Of a DNA stretch of 64,000 nucleotides, positions 1 through 14,575 are shown one piece after another. The notes under the pieces are model-generated. The model did not search any database and had not been told where the DNA came from. It saw only the letters and a program-made list of their open reading frames with translations. Position 1 is the first letter of the stretch, and the number at the start of each line of letters is the position of its first letter. A program made the translations under genes and the position numbers. Origin of the DNA: Adiantum capillus-veneris (taxonomy: Eukaryota > Streptophyta > Polypodiopsida > Polypodiales > Pteridaceae); assembly GCA_014529385.2 (NCBI GenBank), contig CM043944.1, forward strand, positions 59,012,268 through 59,076,267, in the 5' to 3' direction.

Positions 1-1343
1 AGAAAAGGTACAAGTCTAAGCTTGTGGTAAAAGGGTTTTCTCAAAAGAAAGGTATTGACTTCAATGAAATATTTTCTCCTGTTGTAAAAATTAACTCAAT
101 TAGGCTTGTCTTAAGCTTTTTGGCTTCTCATGATTTGAACCTTGAGAAAATGGATGTGAATACGGCATTTCCTCACGGTGACTTAGAGGAGAAAATTTAC
201 ATGCATCATACAAAGGGGTATGAAGTAAAAGGTAAGGATAAAATGGTTTACAGATCAAAGAAAAGCTTGCATGGTTAAAAGCAAGCATCAAGACAGTGGT
301 ACTTGAAGTTCAATCGATGGATGTTGGATCATGGATTCACAAGATGCAACTCAGATCACTGCATCTATACAAATAATTTGGGAGATGGGAAGTTCATCAT
401 CCTAATGTTGTATGTTGATTGCAAGTGCTAACATGCAGGACATCAGACCTAAAAGAGAAGTTATCTAAATATTTTTCAATAAAAGATTTAGGTGCTGCAA
501 AGAGGATTCTTGGTATAAAGATATCAAGGGACAGGACGAAGAAGACAATAAATCTATCTCAAGAGGATTACATCAAGAAGGTACTAGAAAGGTTTGCAAT
601 GCAAAATGCAAAAATGGTTTTTACACCTTTGGTTGGTCACTTTAAACTAACCAAGGATATGTGTCCAAAGACACAAGAGGAGATAGCCTATATGTCTAAA
701 GTTCCATATGCTGCAGTGGTAGGTTCTCTTATGTATGCTATGGTCTGGACAAGGCCAGACATTGCACATGCAGTGGGAGTTGTAAGAAGGTTCATGGACA
801 ACCTAGGTAAAGAGCATTGGCAAGATGTGAAGTGGGATACTTAGGTAGCTGAAAGGGACAACAACAAATGCTTTGCATTTTGGAGGAACTGATATTTTTC
901 TTCAAGGGTATGCTGATGCATATATGAAAGGTGACAAAGATACTCAAAGGATCACTATTGGATATGTCTTCACGGCTGGAGACACAACAGCAAGCTGGGC
1001 TTCAAAGCTGCAGAAAGTGGTCTCACTTTCTACCACGGAAGCAGAGTATGTGGCAATGATAGAGGCAAGCAAAGAAATTATGTGGCTACAGAGATTCTTA
1101 GAAGAGCTTGGATTCAAACAAGACAATTGTGTCATGTATAGTGATAGCCAAAGTGCTATCCATCTTGCAAAGAACTCAGCCTTTCATTCAAGGAAGAACC
1201 AAATTGAGGTGAGATATCACTTCATACGCACAATTTTGGAAGAGGGACGGCTAAAGCTAGGAAAGGTGCATACAAGTGAAAATCCAGCAGACATGTTTAC
1301 AAAGGTGGTCAACAAGGAGAAGTTGAGCTTTTGCTCATCTTAA
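1..1343 (+). pseudogene. Ty1/copia pol fragment: reverse transcriptase and RNase H, decayed
   Basis: This is the 3' half of a copia polyprotein entering from the window edge. Positions 24-278 encode the start of the reverse transcriptase (KGFSQKKGIDFNEIFSPVVK, then MDVNTAFPHGDLEEKIYM). Position 278 is a stop, and the catalytic YVDD region near 405-420 has a deletion (LMLYVD then out of frame). Reading resumes at 419-844 (LGIKISRDRTKKTINLSQED; VGSLMYAMVWTRPDIAHAVG). After another break, 873-1343 encodes the RNase H domain (SWASKLQKVVSLSTTEAEYV; SDSQSAIHLAKNSAFHSRKN; NPADMFTK). At least two frame breaks and the damaged YVDD make it inactive. Sequence similarity puts it in the same family as the minus-strand element at 25.5-30.2 kb. 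The family call is sure; the exact lesions could include assembly error. Confidence 0.93.
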
Positions 1344-1410
1344 ATCGACATTCAAGGATAATAAGCTAGGATGGAAAGCAGTCACATGTTTGGTTTGGGG
1401 ATCAATTTCC

Positions 1411-1421
1411 AAGTGGGAGAT
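1411..1421 (+). other. polypurine tract of copia element
   Basis: AAGTGGGAGAT lies directly before the LTR start TGTTAAG. This is the usual place for the plus-strand primer. The related element on the minus strand has the corresponding sequence at 26,245-26,255. Confidence 0.75.
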
Positions 1422-2093
1422 TGTTAAGTATGGATCCTGGTTCACCCCTTGTAATTTTTGTATTAAAAAAACACATTTATAAGGCCCCGGTTATGAGGAG
1501 AAGCCATCGTGCATGAAGAAAAATTCACTCGTTGAAAACCAAAATTTTCACAGCCAGTCTCAAGCAAAGACGGCGGCCATAAAGTGGTCGAAAAACGGCC
1601 AGTTGTTTGGCCAGTTGCCGGTGGCCGATGGTCAGAATTCAATGGCTGGTGGCCAATTTCAAAGGCGGACTTGTCTTCTCATGGGAGGCCATACATGGGC
1701 GGGTTGGAGAGTTCGTTTGGACTTGTCTACACAAGGGCGGCTACACATGGCTGTCTCTCATGAGAGAGGGCAGCCCTTGTGGCCTATAAAAGGAGGCCAT
1801 TTCTACACACATTTTGGAGTGTGAACTGGATGCAACAAGGTGGGTGTGAGGTGGTGAGAGTGAAGCAAGGCGGGAGCTGTATTAAGGGTATAATCCCTTT
1901 GTAACCTACTTCTTGTTTGAAGTAATAACACCATTGAGTGGCTGCTTTCTCGTGGATGTAGCCCACATTGGGTGAACCACGTATATCATGCTCTCTCTCT
2001 CTCTACTCTATAATCTCTCGTGTGTGATAGTTTGTCTCTCTCCATTAAGTAAACTAATCATTCATTTACTTAGCTATGTCCTATTTTTTAACA
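1422..2093 (+). repeat. 3' LTR of copia element (TGTTAA...TTAACA)
   Basis: The LTR begins TGTTAAGTATGG straight after the polypurine tract and ends CTATTTTTTAACA, giving the inverted termini TGTTAA/TTAACA. The boundaries agree with the homologous LTR at 25,496-26,244 on the other strand. A TATA box sits at 1785. A short CT microsatellite near 1990 corresponds to the longer GA array in the other copy. The 5' LTR is outside the window, so the target-site duplication cannot be checked. Confidence 0.85.
1785..1792 (+). promoter_or_regulatory. LTR TATA box
   Basis: TATAAAAG lies inside the copia LTR, about 360 bp from its start. It is conserved in the minus-strand relative (TTTTATA on the plus strand at about 25,832). 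It is the likely core promoter of the retroelement. Confidence 0.6.
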
Positions 2094-2889
2094 GTTTCAC
2101 AGGTTTTCACAGGATACTTTGGCAGCGATTTTGGGCTTCATTTCATGGTCTTTGCAAATGGATTCGCATATGGTTATGGTACATGGTTGATGCCCATTAT
2201 ACATGCATTTTTGCGAGCACTTTTGAGTCCGTGTGAACTCTTTTGAGAGGATTTTTTAAACATTGATCAGGTTTTTGGATTGTAATTTTTGTGCTTGTTT
2301 TTGCGAGGTCACTCCGTGGATGTACGTTGAGTGTGGATTGCCATTGAATGTGAAATTGTGGAGCTATTCTGACATTTCTACTCATTGGCATTGAGTAGTA
2401 CTATAATTTATGGTCTAGAGTCCTCTTTCAAAAACTATAGTGGTCGAGATTTACTCCCACTTTGTCATACTTTTGGTTGACAATTTTTTGTTAGTTTGTA
2501 GTAGTCGAGATCTTCTCCCACTTTGGCATCTTGGATGCGGTTTTATGGTTGAGATTTTGCTCCGGTTACAAAGAAGGCTCTGTCAATTTTCTGCCAGGTT
2601 TTATGCATTTTGTGACAGTGCTAAAGAGCTGGTTTAGCCAAATTTTGGCTTCTACCTATGCGGATGGTCTTTTTGCTTGCGCTTTCATTGTGTATGGTCA
2701 CTATTTATGCATGATTGGTTCTTGGTTTTGGCAGAGGGTTATGCACTTTATGCAATGTTTGCCATAGTTTTGGTGGCAAGTGTTTGATCAACTTGTTTTA
2801 TTTTACATTGTTTTGAGCGGTTATGCTCTTGTGGACAATGCATTTACACATTGTGTGGGCTGATCTATAGAATCATTTTGCGCTTAGTT
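2094..2889. other. non-coding flank of copia LTR
   Basis: No gene is recognised. Only short frames are present and the composition is AT/GT-rich. It probably belongs to the older, decayed element whose gag-pro traces follow at 2890-3400. Confidence 0.4.
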
Positions 2890-3400
2890 ATGGTATCTTC
2901 CAGCGACATTTCATCATTGGATACACAGGTTAGTGTATCAAGAAGACCTCAAAGGCACAAACATGTGGTTTGTTGGCATTGTGGCAGACCAGGGCATATG
3001 AGAAGATGTTTCACGTGTTGGAGACAATGAAGGTTTCCATTGGTTGTTGATGAGCGTATGAGTGTGGTAGTCACTCCTACTTTTGCAGGTTTACATAGAC
3101 ATGCATGGACTTTGTCTCACGATTGGCAGCTGGACAATAGTGTTTTACACCATGTTACTTCTCACAGAGTGGTTTAGCACGTTTTTTCTATGAGACAGGA
3201 TGGTGTTCATAGTGTGGATGACATTCATTTGCACTTCATTTTAGTGGGAGTATGCTTGTGCTCCATGATGTTTAGTATGTGCCTGATGCTTGTAGGAGTT
3301 TGATCTTCATCTTGCATCTTAGAGATCATGGGTGTCATGTTCAACTAGCTAATGAGTATTACTTGATGAGGAGAGGTTCTCCTGTGATAATGTGAGGCCA
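2890..3400 (+). pseudogene. decayed second copia-like gag-protease and GAG-pre-integrase region
   Basis: From the ATG at 2890 the frame encodes a retroviral-type zinc knuckle (HVVCWHCGRPGHMRRCF), one residue short of the canonical CX2CX4HX4C spacing. After a stop at 3028-3030 the same frame continues with DWQLDNSVLHHVTSHR, which resembles the copia protease signature W.LDSG..H.T. Near 3245-3400, in shifted frames, come VLHDV.YVPDACRSL and GCHVQLANEYYL, which resemble the GAG-pre-integrase segment. Several stops separate these pieces. The order of the traces supports an old copia relative distinct from the 1-2.1 kb element. The family call is by eye. Confidence 0.5.
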
Positions 3401-3836
3401 TTGTGGTGCTCGTTGGATTCTTCTCTACGTTCTTGGTGTCAAAGATGCCATAGTCTTTGTGAGGTCATTGCTATGTAGACCTTTGTAGTCTATGCGAGTA
3501 CACTTTGCTGATAAGAAATGTGGCACTTTGCTTGTTGTGCATGCAGGGTTAGAGGACAGACATGTGGAACATGACAACTTTTTGAGTACACGACTAAAGC
3601 AGTCACCAGTGGTGGGGATAGATTTTGATGCTTTGGAAGTCGGGGAGAAAAGCAGTGAGTCACATGCATGAGATGCTGCAATCTCAATGACTTTGCAGAA
3701 GTGTAATTTTGTGGAGTAGCTCCAAAGTTCTCTGCATGACATGTCTGTAGATGCAAATCACTTTAGTGATATACACCTTTGAGTTATCTGGTACTAAAGG
3801 AATAGATACATGTGAATCGTCATATTCACTTTCACT
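3401..3836. other. no recognised gene
   Basis: Only short overlapping frames on both strands. A degraded continuation of the copia-like relic on the plus strand is possible, but I see no diagnostic motif. Confidence 0.3.
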
Positions 3837-4127
3837 AGTGTCATCTTATATGCCAAATTATAGTCATAAGGAGGAGATGGAAGTTGAGATGGGATAAATT
3901 CTTCTTGGAGGCCATTGTAAACTGTTTCTTCATAGAAATAATCAAAATAATTCATGTCTCCATGAAATATAGCTTCATAGTCTTTAATACCTAATCTGCA
4001 TTTTGGATTGGTTATATCCCATCTAGGTTCATCTGAGTCTTCTTCCCAAGAATAATCAATTATTTCAAATGATAATATTCCAGGGACTTTGGAGGGAGTT
4101 TTGTCAGTGTTGTCAATAAGATTGTTG
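3837..4127 (-). repeat. left arm of a 0.28-kb inverted repeat
   Basis: This segment is the diverged reverse complement of 5960-6235 and shares landmarks such as the GTTGTCAATAAGATTGTT region and the GGAGGAGATGGAAGTTGAGA region. Read on the minus strand it has a coding-like trace (EEDSDEPRWDIT; YEETVYNGLQEE) that the right arm shares on the plus strand. The two arms are therefore oppositely oriented copies of one decayed coding element, not a simple palindrome. Confidence 0.8.
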
Positions 4128-4646
4128 CAATTTTTGTGACAACGAGAAATAGAAGTATATAGATATGTCTCTGCCTCGGACTCAAATTAGGCAAGCTGCT
4201 TTGTAGCTTGTTATCAAGCCGCTCTGCAGCTTCCCAATCTTTCCACCCTGGTTCTTCATTTGAAGAATTCTAATGTTCATTAGTAAACTTTAAAATGTTT
4301 AAGAATAAATGCTCGTCAGAGCAACCAGGAGTCTGATGCATGGATGGTTTGGTAAATGAGGACCTTGATATAATGGGAGATGAGGATGGAATAATGTATG
4401 CAAAGAAGAATAATAGGCTTTGAGTAGATTTTGCATACTAATAACCAAATTTTGTAAGTCAATTATATAATTAAATAAATCTAGATTAATAAATTTGTAC
4501 AAAGAATTCTATCTTCGATTAATAATCTAAGAATTCTGTAAGTAAATACTGATATAAAAATTATGATTACTAACTCTAATTAAAGAGTTCTATTTATGGG
4601 TTCTAATCTAAGAGTTATTTCTAATAATCTAATCTAAAAATTATAT

Positions 4647-5000
4647 TTACAAATTTGATATAAGAATTCTATTGGCAAATTCTAAGAGCTCTATAATATC
4701 TAAATAACCAAATTGTACAAAATGACTGCCTCCCCAGATGGTTTCCATTTTGTCATTTTGGAGGATCTCGGTGAGTTTAAGGAAATGCATTTGACTGTCA
4801 AAAGGGATAGATGTAAAAGATATATTTACTAGAGATACAATAGATGTATGAGGTTGAGACAATTGTTTATACTGATAGACTTGTTCAGGTTTTAACTGTA
4901 GTATTTGCCATTGAGCTAAGGGTTCGGTTTCTTCTACTGTTAATGAGAGATATGCAAGAGAATTGGTCACTTTAGACAAAGATTTATTCAAAAATGCCAT
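4647..5000 (-). pseudogene. unrecognised 117-codon frame, part of the unknown element
   Basis: An open frame on the minus strand starts MAFLNKSLSKVTNSLAYLSL and contains LKPEQVYQYKQLSQPHTSIV. It lies upstream, in reading direction, of the left inverted-repeat arm, so it is probably the 5' part of the same decayed element. I do not recognise a domain. The length and lack of low complexity suggest former coding sequence, but stops surround it. The product is unknown. Confidence 0.3.
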
Positions 5001-5959
5001 TGAATATTACTTGAATAAACATTGAAAGGTAGGGATTATAGCGGGCACATTACATGATGGGACTTTACACGGGACTTTACGCAAGAATTTACCAAGGACT
5101 TTACTCATATGTCTGTGGCTTTTCCCTTACGCCAAAACGCCTCCGGCTACCAATTCGTACCTTCCTACCTTGCTACCACGATACCGCAACCTTGCATGTT
5201 TCTATAGATTCAAGTGAACAACAATAACACTGCTGAATAAATAATGTATAAAGGATTAATCTTGACTAATCACTTAAAGCAAGTAGGCTTCTACCGAAAG
5301 CTTGTTGAACTTAAGCTCATACACAATTGAAGTACGATACCACATAGAACAAGAATGATAAACAAAGTGAGCATAAGATGTAGGCTAAATTAATTCATAG
5401 GCTCTGAAACTAAGAAATGCACACAAAGAATTTGTAGACGGAAGGAGTGTATTTCTATTAAGATAGGTGGAAGGTGAATACACAAGTGTACAGTGGATCG
5501 TTGAATGGATGTATACAAAAGGGAAAGCTTATATCGATCAAAATTTGTACAAGGGATAGGCTAAGCTTACTATGAGATATGGAAGGACGACTAAAGATGT
5601 ACTTGAAGATGAGTCACTAAGAGACTCTAGACTCAACCGAAGATGTATTACAAGACTCTAAGATTAAGACTCAACCCAAGATGTCTTTACAATGAGGCAT
5701 GGACTCCTTTATATAGGAAAGGCTTGGCTTGAGGCTCAAGGTAACGCCTTGGTGGGTAACGTGGTGAATGTTACTTTACATGAGTGGGTATCACTTTACA
5801 CTAGTGGGTGTCACTATCCAAGGTGGTTTATTGTTTAACAAAGTGGACAGGTCAAAAGGTAGTGGTAGGTGGACAATCTTACCTCCACGTTTTTTTCTAG
5901 ACACTGAGTGCTAGCACAGCCATGTGGGTTATGACAAGTGATTATGACATTGTTAAGAT
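5001..5959. other. AT-rich non-coding sequence
   Basis: No gene recognised. Around 5625-5690 there is a short imperfect repetition of an AAGACTC-TCAACC-AAGATGT motif, and CCTTTATATAGG at about 5708-5719 could be a TATA element. At 5755-5815 the words GTGGGTAAC, GAGTGGGTATCAC and AGTGGGTGTCAC recur. This could be the LTR or leader of the unknown element; evidence is weak. Confidence 0.3.
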
Positions 5960-6235
5960 CAACAATCTTATTGACAACACATGCAAAAATCCCTCCAAAT
6001 TCCTAGTAGGAGTATCATCTGAAGCAATTGATTATGCTTGGAAAGAAGATTCAGATGAACCTAGATGGGATATAACCAATGCAAAATGCACTATGAAGCT
6101 ATATTTCATGGAGACCTAAATCCATTTATTTATTTCTATGAAGAAATAGTTTACAATGGCCTCCAAGAAGAATGTACCCCATCTCAACTTCCATCTCCTC
6201 CTTAGGGCTATAATTTTGGCATGGAAGATGACACC
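5960..6235 (+). repeat. right arm of the 0.28-kb inverted repeat
   Basis: Diverged reverse complement of 3837-4127. A 65-codon frame (5922-6119) covers part of it (EEDSDEPRWDIT is replaced here by KEDSDEPRWDIT). It stops at 6119 although the homologous reading continues. A long GA microsatellite begins immediately after the arm. Confidence 0.8.

Positions 6236-6239
<4 letters not shown>

Positions 6240-6321
<82 letters not shown>
6240..6321 (+). repeat. (GA)n microsatellite
   Basis: About 82 bp of uninterrupted GA dinucleotide. Confidence 0.98.
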
Positions 6322-6322
<1 letters not shown>

Positions 6323-6671
6323 CCAATATGGCTAGCCATGCAATAAATTTAGCAGCGGGTTTGAACTACCTAGACATTCATACCCTCAATAGAGGTGGCA
6401 AGCCTCCATTGGTTAAAAAGGTCGCTCGATTTTTGGACCCATCAAAGGCACATACGAGCTCCCCCCCTCAAAACAGAGGCAAGTTCGGTATTTTTTGATG
6501 AAAAAATAGACAAGGGTTTGATCCATCACCGTCACTCCTACAACTACAAATCACATAACCACCAGCTTGTATCTCACTAGTGTATTCAATTGCTGTCATT
6601 TTCTTTTGTATCTAGAAAGAGTCTCAATGGGAGTCTGAATGCACCCTTAGTAAAATCCCATTTCCCTACAA

Positions 6672-6947
6672 CCATCTGCACCGGCATGGATGGGTATAGA
6701 GAGTTTTTACATGCTCAATTTGCATTTTGGAGGGTCTATGGAGATGGATGACGATATTGATAGATGTGATTATATGTAGCTTAGTAGGGTGCAAGCCATC
6801 TCCCTCTAGTGATCCACACCCGCATAGATGGCTAGAGAGAGTTTTTGCACGTTCAAGATGCATTTTGGAGTGTGGGCGGAGGTGAACGATGATATTATTA
6901 TGCATGACTACACGCAACCTCGCAGGAAGCAAGCCATCTTGGAGTTG
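6672..6947 (+). repeat. diverged tandem duplication, about 138-bp unit
   Basis: The words CATGGATGG...GAGAGTTTTTACATG and CATAGATGG...GAGAGTTTTTGCACG recur 138 bp apart. They are followed in both units by TTTGCATTTTGGAG/ATGCATTTTGGAG and later by GCAAGCCATCT. No coding function is seen. Confidence 0.7.
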
Positions 6948-7091
6948 CACCATACAAACTCTTTTGACTGCACTTTTGTCTTTTGCTATAGGCAGCATTG
7001 CGGGCTCTAAGCCATGTCATCTTGCATGCCCTCACACAAAAGCAACAACTTATGTCCTCCTCCTCTCTTTATGTTGGGACCATGAGCTAGA

Positions 7092-8730
<1,639 letters not shown>

Positions 8731-8846
8731 ACACATTTTCCCAGGATACCTTTGGTCGGGTATCCATCATATACTAAGGAAACTTAGTACGGTTTATTTC
8801 GTGAAAAATAATTGTTGAGTTATTAATTGTATTTTGATTTATTTAG

Positions 8847-10052
8847 GCTTTTTGGACCTTATCTCTCACCCGTCTGGGATATGGAATAGAAGAAGGCATT
8901 CCTGTTCCACCCGTTGGTACCCAATGTATAATTTCTTGTTTCAAAGGTGTGGAATTTCACAAAAAATTACTGGACTTTGAAAAGCAAGCTTTAAGCACCC
9001 ACTCTATATCGGTATTAAACACTGCTTCTATAAAAGAGTGGCTCTCCTTATTGATTCTTTCTAGAAAAGAGAAGGATAAGTTTCTAGAGGCCTTTAATAC
9101 CTTCTTAGCTAAGCTACCCATTATTGAGGCACAAGATAGTTCAGATCTTGATTTTTATTTTACTTCTCTACCCACTATTGTAAACAAGTTATATTTTATC
9201 AATAACCTTCCAACGGTGCCTATAGAAATCAAGCACACAGAAAAGGTGATTAATCCACTTCTTGATCTAGACCTACTAGAAGAAGAAGAGAAGGAAGCTC
9301 TCAACTTCTTAACATATTCAAATAGTGTATCCCACGAACGAGCAGTTTCTAAACTATTTTCAAAGGTAATCCCTTTACTACCACCCTGGTAGGTTGAGTT
9401 GGATGCTATTCGACTTGAACATAAGCTCTGGGATTATGAAATTTTGAACCATCGGGCACCTTTTACAATTTCCTCTCTAGGGTTATTGTGTGGTATTCCA
9501 CAGACATTGTTGAGCAGTGTAAAACTTTAGCCTTACACTCCAAGCACCTTTTGGCACAAGATGTTCTCTTCGAGCTTAAACAAGTCAAATCATCCGATGT
9601 CGATGGTAAAAAATGCCCAAGATCTTCAATCATTGCTCTCACCAAGGGACTTTCTCTTATGGACATGGCTAAGGATCAAAAATGATTTTTTAGGAACTAT
9701 TGGAATTCATATAGGCCCTTCCTTAAATGCCAATGCAAAAGGGTCCAGTTGTTCCTCTTCAATCATTTGGTTTGATCAGTTTTTGTGCTACGTATTCCAA
9801 AATCTACCAAGTTTTTTTCAATTTTCATGTGGACCTGCCCAGGTTTATGCCTTTATTGCATGGGTAGCTTCGTTTCCAACTGAATTAAGGCATGCGGTAA
9901 TCATCTATTATCAGTTTCATGAACACATGCTAGAAGCACCTAAAGGATTGGTCCTATACACACTTGGGATGCCACTTCTTCAAAAGCTACACAACACACC
10001 TGTTTCCAATACAATCAAAACCCTACTCAAACCTCCCAAAGGTAAGGAGTAA
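8847..10052 (+). pseudogene. first open reading frame of Penelope-like element, interrupted
   Basis: One frame is open from 8847 to 10,052 except for TAG codons at 9390-9392 and 9528-9530. Recognisable coding runs include EEGIPVPPVGTQCIISCFKG, EWLSLLILSRKEKDKFLEAF and FPTELRHAVIIYYQFHEHML. There is no ATG at the 5' edge: the frame opens right after TTTGATTTATTTAG, which looks like a splice acceptor, so an upstream exon is possible. Penelope-like elements are known to retain introns. I recognise no domain. It probably corresponds to the N-terminal region or accessory protein of the element, and lies 35 bp upstream of the reverse transcriptase frame. Confidence 0.55.
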
Positions 10053-10086
10053 CTAAAGAAGATCACACACACACACACCAAGCAGC

Positions 10087-12108
10087 ATGGCGTCAACAAG
10101 AAAGAAACCAAGGCAATTCAGAGGATCTGAAGATTATGGGGATACTCCCAAAGCACTTGAATACCCAAATTCTGAAGACCAGGTACGTCTACTTATCACA
10201 AGAAATAATGGATTATTACATTTTGAACGCAATGTTAAGATGCATGGAAGATTTGTTCACATATTGTTTTGTAACAAATTTATGGATTTTAGTAATCCTC
10301 ATAAGTTTTTTCAAACGTTGATAAATGATTTTCACATTAATAAAGACTTGTCTGAGATGAGGATTTGATTTGGTTGGAAATATACAAAAAATTTGAACCA
10401 TACGCTATACAAACCATCTTCTGTATTCGCCCAAGAAATTGATGAAACACAAACATGTGGGTGTTTAACTCATAAAAGGTTTTCCAACTTTTTGGTTGAC
10501 TTAGAACCTTTTGGAAGACATGTTATCACCACTAGCCCTAGCATAGCTAGACATAAAACTTTCCAAGAGTTTATCAAGAAAGGGTTAAACCACATACCAT
10601 TAATACCGGTAAACCCTAAGTCAATAATAAAAGAGCTTAGCAATGTGTGGAAGACATTATGTAACCTTTTAGGATGTGAGGATAGTAAAACTCATTACAA
10701 CTATATCCAAGGTTCAGTTAATGAAATGTTTTCCCAAAGATTTCCCTTTTATAGGCACAACCAAACTCCTTGGTACAAGAACGCAGATTTGATGGATGAA
10801 AAAAAAAATATTTTACAATTTTTATTTATATGCGGACTTGATAAATCTGCACAAACTCCAGTATTCATATGTAAAAAACTCATTCAATTAGCAGCAAAGA
10901 AAAGGCTAGAAAGCCCCGAATTTCGTCTTCTTTCTTCACAAGAGGAAGAAATCTGCCAGGCCGTAGGATCTTATACCCAAGAGATTGGGTTAGATACACC
11001 ATCTATGTCCTCTCTCCCATATCTTATGGGAAATATTAAAATCCATAATGAATTTCAGATGGATCGCTAATGCGCATAATTGTGTATTTACTCCTGCTAC
11101 GACCATAATCACTAAATTACTCAATGGACTAATACAAGGGTTTAAAGAGTACACCAAAACTATACATAAAAAGATACAATTGTTTTTTGGAACACAAACT
11201 AATGGATATTGGATGATTAATAATCAATACGATTTTTTGATTAATCTACCAAAGCGTATTACAAACATTCATTCCTTTGATATAACATCTTGTTATGAGG
11301 ATATCCCTCATAAAGGCATGCATGGTCTGCTCGAGGTTCTAGACAACATTATTAAACTCATAAAAACTATGAAATATCTTGGATTTAAGAAATTCCGCAA
11401 GCAAATTGTGCTTACCAAAAAGAAAAGAGAAGTGGTCTGGACATTTGAGTATTTACATAACATCAATGAGTTTGTTCTTGACAATTGCTTTACAAAATTA
11501 GGCACACATATTTATCGCCAGGAGAAGGGTATACCAATGGGATATAATTGTTCACCATTATGGTGTAATCTATATTTAGCATGGTATGAAATTGAGTACA
11601 TAAAAATCTATCTCGGCTTATACAATTTGATATGATGAAGGCATTCTTGTATTCATTGAGGTATATGGATGATTTGCTATTTGTTAATAATCCATTTATT
11701 TCACAATGTTTAAATCACCAAAAACCCTTGTCCCAAGAGGACCCCTTTACAATTTACCCTTTGGACATTATTGGGATTAAAGCCACACACAAGAAAAACC
11801 AAACCACATATTTAAATACACATATCCAGTTGTGCAATTCAATTGAAGGAGAGTATGTAACATACACCACATGGAAAAAACATAAGTTACCATGCCCTAA
11901 TGTGTCGTTTATTCATGCAGCCAGTAATCGGCCAAAAAGGATGGCATATAATGTATGCATATCACAAGTTCTTCCCATATTATACAATGCATCCCAAGAA
12001 TCGTATGCGGTAACAGATTTAAATAAACTAATCTCTATGTTTGTAGAAAATGGAATAAAAAAAGAGAAGATAATTACATGTATTACTAATTTCATCGAGG
12101 GAAATTAA
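10087..12108 (+). pseudogene. Penelope-like reverse transcriptase, interrupted
   Basis: The N-terminal part shows a C.C pair followed by GRHVITT and later KKGLNHIPLIP (about 10,459-10,610), which resembles the conserved C.C...GHV.TG...L..KG block upstream of the polymerase in Penelope-like proteins. Reverse transcriptase motifs follow: FDITSCYEDIPH (motif A, about 11,276), EKGIPMGYNCSPLWCNLYLA (motif B, about 11,522) and LRYMDDLLFVNN (motif C, about 11,656). Then come TYLNTHIQ and a thumb-like block with HAASNRP...AYNVCISQVLP. Lesions are a TGA at 10,366-10,368, a frameshift near 11,060 and another near 11,630 just before motif C. The catalytic aspartates are retained (FDI and MDD). No endonuclease domain follows. 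Confidence 0.85.
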
Positions 12109-13796
<1,688 letters not shown>

Positions 13797-14575
13797 CGAA
13801 CAACACATGTACACACACACGGTACCGATACCAGGCAATACGGACAACCATCCACTACCAGGCATAATGCAAGCAACAACAAGAAGCACTGTGTGGGATA
13901 CGACCACTCATTCCAAGGAAAAATGCAGCAGACTATCCGGTTGTGCGACACAGCAAGGTAAAAACTTTTTTTTTTGTACTATGTCAAATCAATTGCCGAT
14001 GATAACATGCATAGTAAGTAAAATAACCACGCCAGAAGGCACACTATGCGATTCACGAAAGGGCGCCTGTATACTGTTAGAATTCCGTAGTAAAACACAT
14101 GTGGTTAAAGCACTATATACACAAAGCACATGCATAAACACTCCAAGTGTTTGTGGAAAAACCATGGCACGATGTACACACACACACACACACACATACA
14201 CTTATGCAGGAGCACAAGAGACAGCATTACACTTAGGATGGTACTCACCAACATTCTCATGGCCGGATAAGCACATGCAAGCATATGCATATTGTAAACA
14301 AAGTAACAAAAGTACACACTTTTAAGCAGAAAAGTTCTTTTTTTGATACCATGTCTGGAACAATATCGATACCATAACGAGGGTACCACTTTCAAGTGGT
14401 GCATTACCTTGAGCACTAAGTGAGAAAGAGGAGCACTAAAGATGGCTACTACAACCAACAACCAGGTGATTTAATACAGAAAGCCTAAAATACAGTTATG
14501 TGTAAGCACTAAAAGTAAAAATGAAAAGTCTTTCTTATCAATTTTCTAAATACTATTTAACATGAAAATATATCA
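13797..14575. other. non-coding sequence
   Basis: No gene recognised; there are scattered short CA runs (14,175-14,200). It precedes the right direct repeat and probably belongs to the Penelope-like element. Confidence 0.5.

Noticed and set aside
4647-5000. Pararetrovirus movement-protein origin for the unknown minus-strand frame
   Set aside because: Only vague resemblance in pattern; no diagnostic motif and no nearby pararetroviral polymerase.
8949-12108. Stop codons in the Penelope-like frames being corrected by fern-type U-to-C RNA editing
   Set aside because: That editing is known from organelle transcripts, while this is nuclear repeat DNA, and frameshifts are also present. Ordinary decay explains the stops.
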